64,000 nt of DNA, from NCBI GenBank assembly GCA_963969595.1, contig OZ018410.1, positions 29,268,913 through 29,332,912 on the forward strand. Direction: 5' to 3'. The translations under genes and the position numbers were made by a program. Below, one piece after another: positions 57,782 through 64,000 of this stretch (within the stretch, counting starts at the first letter, position 1; each line of letters begins with the position of its first letter). This DNA comes from Neckera pumila (lineage: Eukaryota; Streptophyta; Bryopsida; Hypnales; Neckeraceae). A model generated the notes under the pieces. That model made no database searches, was not told the origin of the DNA, and saw only the letters and a program-made list of their open reading frames with translations.

Positions 57782-60700
57782 TGTGGGAACACGCAATATC
57801 AATATTTAGAAATCCGGATAAGTTTAGGATCAATTTCGTAAATATTTTCAAAAATTTGTAGTAGTGAAGCCGCAAACCGGAACATTTAGTAGAAACTAGG
57901 TAGTTAGGAAGTTCCGGCTTGCAAAAACTTGTAGAATAGGTAAGAAACGGACTTTCGCCGGAATCCAGAAACCGGAATGGGATCCGGATTCAGGCAACCT
58001 ACGAACTAGGGGTCCGGCCTATGAAAACTAGGGATCCGTTTGCAATGGCGGTGCATTAAATGGCCGAACCAACGGGTGTCGGTCACTGGCCGGATACTTA
58101 AGCAGATGGGCCTTTTGTTTTTCTCCCTCTTTCTTCCGCTCGAGGTGTGTGCTTGTAGGTTTTGGAGTGCGTCTTTTAGAAGAGGGAAAGAGTGGTGAGT
58201 TAGGCCGGATAGGGAGAGAAGGAAAGGAGGGTGCCGATTGCACCAGATTGTAGGTCAAGAAGATGGTGGAATCATCGGCGCAGGGGCAAAAGACTATTCC
58301 CTCTGTCAAGCTCCTGTACCCAATCATTCCGTCGGACTCTGCCGAGTGCTTAGAGTTAGAGGAAGATCTCTTTAAATTAGGGTGTATCGGGTTCATCCGG
58401 CACCCCTGGACAATTAGAAGTGAAGATTTTCTTCGTGAGCTGGTTATGGGGGCGCCAAACCAATTCGAGCCAACGCCAACGGGTCGGTGGGCCTCTTGGA
58501 CGGAATGGATGTGGGCGGAAACTTACGGGTTGAAATAGTCCGGATCCGGAAATGCAACCCGGACGGATAAGTTTTATGAAGGGAAGTTCAAGAAACCGCC
58601 GCACTACAAGGAGGGTTTTACCGTTAGTGACTGTATCAATGAGCGCCATAGGCGATTATTAAATTTCCTGATTCCCATCATGTATCTGGAAAAGCCAACA
58701 AGGGTTACGGTTACGGTGGCAAATACAATTTTCGGAGCAATCGAGGGCCGGGTCGTGAACTAGGCAACCATAATCCACCAGAAGGTCAAGAAGATGGCGG
58801 TGGCTATTGACAAGCCAAGCAGAGTCCGCTCAGCACTTACTTGTTCCACATGTATCATCATTTTGATTTCATGACCCCGCAGGAACAAGTTGCCAATGAG
58901 ACCGGAATGCAGATCCTGAAGTACGGATTCACGGAAGAGTTGAAGCCGACGGGAGAAGCGGCACTAGGAGAAGAAGAAGAGGAGGATCCGGAACCGAAGC
59001 TGCTGGAGAAGAAGAAGCGACAGAAGACCACCAATCCGGACGCACAAAGAACGAGTCTGGACGTGCCGGAACCGAATCCGTACCTGACCCAGCTATCACC
59101 GGAACCTTCCGATGTATCCGACTTCTATGAGGCCTGAACCCGATGGATGGTGCAGTGCCGGAAGATGCACGCCGAGATGGCAGAGGTGATCACGGGCGTC
59201 GCCAGGGAGTTTAATATTGAGATGGATCAGATCTTCAACGAACTCCGGAAGAGACCCGATCCGGCACTACTCCAAGAGAAGGACAAGCAGATCGAGATGC
59301 TTAAGGCGGAACGGAATCACTACAAGAACAAGTTCCACTGGACGGAGGGGTAGTCGCTCTCAACACGGAAGAAGGAGACAGATGCCCTGAAGTTAATCAA
59401 GGATTTGAGGGTGTTGGTAGAAGAGTCGGAACATCAGATCATCCGGTCCGCGCTTTATACAAAAAAACTCGAGAACGACGGCATTGTTACCGGATCCAGA
59501 GTGCTGCAAGTCCTGGTTGATTACGAGGCCAAGATGAAGATCATTTTGGACGATATGCGGCAGCTGCTGGGTCATCTGGATGTGGCCAAGGACGACTTTG
59601 GGCTACTTCTGGATATCTTCATGGAGTCCCCGGGCAAACACGGAGCCGGAACTTCCGGGACGCAAGAGGATCCAGGCTTGAAGTCTCTGTTTAAGATACC
59701 TAAGGTACCTTCCTCGAGTCATTTCCCAAAGTGGGGCACGATAAATACTTTTGCCCCTTCCTCACAGTCTTCGAGGAAAACCGAAAAAGCTGGGCAAAGG
59801 TTGTCGATCCGGAGAGATCTATTAGAAGGTTTGGAGACGAAAAATCTGGCAAGAGAGTACCCGGAGAGATTCCCTCATATGTCGGAACAGTCACCAGCAC
59901 GGGGTACACAATTGATTGACTTAGGAGATCCGGCTCCAAAGGCGAAACCGGAATCCAGGCCGGAAACCCGGTTGAAGAAGAGGACGGAAATAGTAGAGGT
60001 CAAGATCTCGGATCCAGATGAAGAACTCGAGATGGTGGAACTTGAGAGGCACCTGAAACTCTGGAAGTCTGAGAAGCGGAAATCGGAAGGCAAGAAGCCG
60101 GTGAAGCAACAGATTGAAGAATCCGAGTCTGGTGAGTTTGAGTCAGCTACTGAGTCTGAGAAACATACGGAGGAGGAGGAGACGTCTCCTGCGACTTGTC
60201 AGAATCCGCCTCGAGCCACCAAAATAACGCCAGCGAAGAGTTCTGGTAAGCCAACAGCCAAACAGGGAGCCGGGAGTTCAAAGAAATCTTGGGTGGCCAA
60301 GTAGTTAGAAGGGAACTACTTGTAGAAGGTGGATTAGGATTTAGATAGTTTTGTCCCGGAACCGGATTCCAAGCGTAGGCCCGGTTTTCCGGAAACTTAG
60401 GGATAAAGACTTTCCGGTTTATTCGGGATTTCCTTGGTGTGTGTGTGGTTGCCCCGGTTTGTGCGGAGCCCTTTTTTGCTTTTAGGATGTTGACTTTGGT
60501 TTTGTTTTGGGTTTTTAAGGGTGGGCAAGTTAGTTGCCCCTCATTCCCTCCTAGTTGATATTCAATTGTATTTCATTCCCTTTTTGAAATCTGAGCCTTC
60601 GAGTATGCATTTTCGTTCTATCAGTTTATCCAGATTGTGTTGATCTGTGGTCTGGGTGTTGGAAGGAAAGGACAAGTGAGGAGGAATCCGGATTTAGGAG

Positions 60701-61407
60701 AATACGGTCTGAGTCGAGAGTGTACTATTGCAATGTTGTTGAATTGTTGACTTAGGAGCTGCGCACAGTGTCTTTGAATTACCAGAAGAGTAGTCCGGAT
60801 CAGAGAGTAGCGGAGAAGCGAGTCCGGTTGTCAAGCCGTGCGGAGGTAAGCGCCCGCCCAAGGAAGCCCCCACCTGTCCGGAAGATCTGCCAACCTCAGG
60901 ATTCATCTAACATCTAGAAAGATCACACCCCCATACTTATTCTGGACTCTGAGATCTGTTGTTGTAATAGGGGAGAGTGAAGTATTCCTGAGTGACCTGC
61001 TGTCCGGAGTTGCCATCCGGAAGTTGTGAGGATCCGGATCTTCTCGTCTTGCTGCAACTTTTCGAATACTCGGATGTTGTTATTTGTGTTTGTTAGAATT
61101 GTAGAAGAACAAGAGTGGTGAAGTCCCTACCCCCCTCAAAAGATCAACTAGTGGACCCTCTGAAGGTAAAACAGAGGTATTAAAAATCGGATTGGAAGAA
61201 GAGACGTAAACTGAATTCCGGATACTTTATAGTCCGGATTGTGGAAGGATCCGAAAAATGTTGAGTAGGTGAGAAGAAAGAAAGATAGAAAAGCCGGATA
61301 GCTAGAATATGCTACATAGAATCCGGAAATTCCCTGGGATGATATTTTGTGTTATCTTGGCACGTTTTTGTGTTAAGGATACTTACGCCTAGATTGCGCG
61401 TACGACA
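57782..61407 (+). mobile_element. LTR-type unit, family 1, copy 3
   Basis: TGTGGGAACACGC...GCGCGTACGACA, 3,626 bp. Flanks are CGGTG and GTGGG, not a duplication. The right flank is the inside of a family-2 unit whose left half is missing, so a deletion or recombination joined these pieces. Confidence 0.75.
58263..60304 (+). pseudogene. LTR-encoded coiled-coil acidic protein, copy 3
   Basis: ATG at 58263 (MVESSAQGQKTIPSVKLL). Stops: TAG 58536 (CAG in copies 1 and 2), TAG 58761 (TGG in copy 1), TGA 59135 (GGA in copy 1) and TAG 59351 (CAG in copies 1 and 2). One base is missing at ~58812 (ATTGACAAGCC against GTCGAGAAGGCC). It ends at TAG 60302-60304. The long open part 59405-60304 holds the second coiled coil and the Ser/Glu/Lys tail. 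Confidence 0.65.
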
Positions 61408-63183
61408 GTGGGTGCACTGGTGGATAGTGATTTACCGGGTAAGGTGGGCCAGTATCTGCCCAATCTAGATGAGAACCGGAAGTAGGAGGCAGAGATCCAT
61501 CGGCTTCAGGAGGAAGTCGACACCCTAAGGACTGACATGGTAGTCCTCAGGGAAGACAAAGCTGCAGTCCGGGAGATGGCGGAAGCAACCCAGAAAGTGG
61601 CCGAGTCGGTGAAGGACACTCTCGGAGAGTCCGAATCCACCGCAGTCAAGGCGGCACTATTTGACAAAGGGGTGCAGAGGAGAAGAAGGTATCCGGTTCC
61701 CGGATAGTTTGGATCCTAACCGACTTCACCGATCGGGTGGAAGCATCCTTAGTGGCAACGAGAGAGGCGACCAACCGAATGGACATCAGCAGTCAAAAGC
61801 TGAACGGGTCCATGTACTCCCGGGAGATCCACCTCTCAAACATTTTGCTACCGGATTCGTTTGCAGTCGAAGGGTCGAATCCGAGGGAGCCCAAGGATCA
61901 GACACCCGAGTCGAGAAAGAGTAACCGGAGACCTAGGCCTGGACAACCGATTCAGTTGGATTCATCGCCAGGGTCAGATCTTCCGGATCCAGCTGCCGGG
62001 GAGTAGAGCCAGAACCTTGCAGAAGTCTTCAACCAACTGCCCGAGGAATCCAAGAGTCCTACGCTGGGTGGGGGAGTTGGAAAGTAGGTAGGTAGTTAGG
62101 AATGTAAAGTTTTGTAAGATAGTTAGGACCGGATCGGATGTTGATCCGGTCTGGCCGGTTAGGATCGGACCCGGATGTCCAGCGCGGATTTCCGGGGGCC
62201 TTTTTGCTTTATAATCAAGTTGTGTATAAGTCAGCCCTTGCTTGGGAGCTGCGAGTCTTTTCGCCCAAATTTTGTGTACGTCTTCTCTTGGCCTCTTGTT
62301 GCTTGTCTCTCACATGTGTGGCAGGGTTGTGTGGTGAGGAGTTAGAAAGGCGCATGCTTGTGCGGGTGTGATTTCTCCCTTTGGTGTTCTTGTTTTGATC
62401 TTATGTGCAAGTGAGCGGGTTGTGAAAGAGTTGGGAGTGGATTTCAGTTCCTCAACAGCTCTAAGGTTTAGGATTCCGGGCGAGACAACCGTTATTAGGC
62501 TAGGCGGATAGGGAAGGATTCTTTACTCGTGCTAGAACTCCTGGGTGGGAAATCCGGTTTAGTGTCTGATCTTCTGAGAGATCTCGCTGCCTTAGTAGGC
62601 AAACGGAAGGACTTTAGTTGATGTTGGAACAGACGGGTTCACTTGCAATCGCCTGGCTTTGTACAGACGGAACGTGGTGCTAAGGTCGTTGTAGTATGAG
62701 AGGATCATACGGGGGGTCTTTGTGTGACCGGTGATCCGGAGAGTTATCTGGGTTGCTGTGAAGGATCAAACCGGATCCGGATTAGTGTAGGAAATGGAAG
62801 AATAGAGAAGTGGGTCTTCAGCCACTATAAGTCACGGAAGGAGCAGCGGGCCTACCACTCTCAAAATCAAGGGGCGAACCCTCTGATGGTGAAACAGAGG
62901 TAAAACTAAACCAGATGGGAGTAAGAGCAGATGTGAGCTAATCAGACCGGATCGGAAAGTTGATTGGATCAAAGAAGGAGAAGAGGGTCTGATTGTAGTT
63001 CTTGGTGTTGTTGTGTTTCCAGTTGTTGTGTTAGGGCCGGAAGAGGAAATATTGGTACTGACTTAGCTTAGAGACCAAATAAGGTTATCTACTTCACAAA
63101 ATCTCATGGGTTTGATCTTTAGAGTCACTTTGTTATACTTTAAAGTGGTTTTTGGTAGTATAACTGGGAATTTGCTTGCCTTC
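61408..63183 (+). mobile_element. Family-2-like LTR fragment lacking its 5' half
   Basis: Starts in mid-frame with VGALVDSDLPGKVGQYLPNL and a coiled coil (EAEIHRLQEEVDTLRTDM), with a TAG between K and E and a later frame break. The 3' part carries the CCTCTGATGGTGAAACAGAGG hairpin-like block also seen in the other units. Confidence 0.5.
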
Positions 63184-64000
63184 TGCTGCGACAGCGCAAT
63201 CTAGTCGTAAGTATCTTTAGCCACAATGTTGTGCTAAAATGACACGAGTTATCGTCCCAGGGAATTCCAAGATGATGATGCACATTTCAGGTTTCCGAAT
63301 TCTCTTTTCTCCTCAATCCAATCACCTATTCATTTGTTTCCGGAACTTTTAACTGTCCGGCATTCAATCCGAATCCGATTCTACCCGGAATCCGGTTTCC
63401 ACTTTCAAATCAAGATGGTTTCTTTCACCTCTGTTTTTACCATCAGAGGATACGCTTTGATCTTTCGAGGGGTAGGGACTTCACCACTCTGGTTCTCACA
63501 CTCACTAAACTTGACAAACACAAACAAACACCCAATATTTAAAGGAGTTGCAACAAGGAAAGAAGACTCGGATCCTCACAACTTCCTAAACACCCGATCC
63601 GGAAAGCAGGTCACTTAGGACTCAATCCACTCCTTACTACAACGACAGATCATAGGGTTTCGGAACCTACCGGGGGTGGTTTGTTAAGTGCTAGACCGTT
63701 CCAAGGTTGGCAGACCTTCCGGGAGAGTGGCAACTTCCTCTGGGCGGGCGCTTACCTCCGCACGGGTTGACAGTTGGACTTGCTTCCGCTACTCAATCAA
63801 CCGAATCACCGTTACGGTAGTTTAAAAGCAATGTGCACTTCCACTTAGTCAAGAATCTAACACTGTCTCAAATGTACCTTTCAAATGGAACCGACTACCC
63901 AAGATCCGGATTCCTCCTCACCCGTCTTTCCTCACGCTCTAGTACAGTCACAAGCATTCAGACCAACACTTGAACACGAAGATGAAAATCCAAAAGCTCA
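63184..64000 (-). mobile_element. Inverted LTR-type unit running off the window
   Basis: TGCTGCGACAGCGCAATCTAG... is the reverse complement of the family 1 3' end (..CTAGATTGCGCGTACGACA), followed by reverse complements of CCTGGGACGATA, CCTCTG..CAGAGG and GCGGAGGTAAGCGCCCGCCC in the expected order. The 5' part lies beyond 64000. Confidence 0.75.

Overview
The window looks like a gene-poor, transposon-rich stretch of a land-plant nuclear genome. Genes have GT..AG introns, and there is a hevein-type chitin-binding protein joined to an EG45/natriuretic-peptide-like domain. Most of the DNA is mobile elements nested in one another. I cannot name the species. The DUF7025-type AAA ATPase and the general style would fit a non-flowering plant (moss, lycophyte or fern), but that is inference.

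Host genes lie in the first 18 kb. At 6284-6606 (+) is a small hydrophilic protein whose C-terminal SAKSSG-type repeat is thrown out of frame by one missing base. At 7851-8846 (-) is a secreted hevein + EG45 protein in two exons. At 12926-17857 (-) is a gene I model as six exons of one 1153-residue protein. It has an N-terminal membrane region, then a DUF7025 region and a C-terminal AAA+ ATPase. The rest of the first 18 kb is AT-rich sequence with small repeats and a CACTA-type MITE.

From 18933 to 37833 lies one 18.9-kb Mutator-like element (MULE). It has ~270-285 bp terminal inverted repeats and a perfect 9-bp target duplication (CTCATTGAC), and a paralogous unoccupied target site lies at 43467-43475. 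Two convergent genes are inside: a decayed + strand gene ending in an Ulp1/C48 cysteine protease domain, and a - strand DDE transposase with a SWIM zinc finger. The heptamer GCAGRAC, which is also the element's terminal sequence, recurs about 40 times in both orientations through its ~11.6 kb of own sequence. Two 3.6-kb solo-LTR-like units have inserted later, one in the transposase gene and one in the right TIR.

From 37843 to 46985 are two diverged copies of a non-coding repeat (A 37843-41092; B 43280-45650) that act as insertion recorders for each other. Each has insertions the other lacks. Among these are ~0.93-kb non-coding elements flanked by TTAA with CCCCTAAAGGACCA inverted termini (piggyBac-like target and ends). 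One of them is nested inside another copy of its own family, with the empty TTAA site visible elsewhere.

From 46986 to 53249 I see no recognisable gene. From 53250 to the end are further LTR-type units: a diverged family-2 unit (~53250-57100), a third family-1 unit (57782-61407), a family-2 fragment, and an inverted copy running off the window edge. Each full unit encodes a 600-700 codon coiled-coil, acidic protein without reverse transcriptase, broken by stops. Where copies can be compared, nearly all of these stops are C-to-T or G-to-A changes, mostly CAG to TAG, as expected from deamination of methylated cytosines in silenced DNA.
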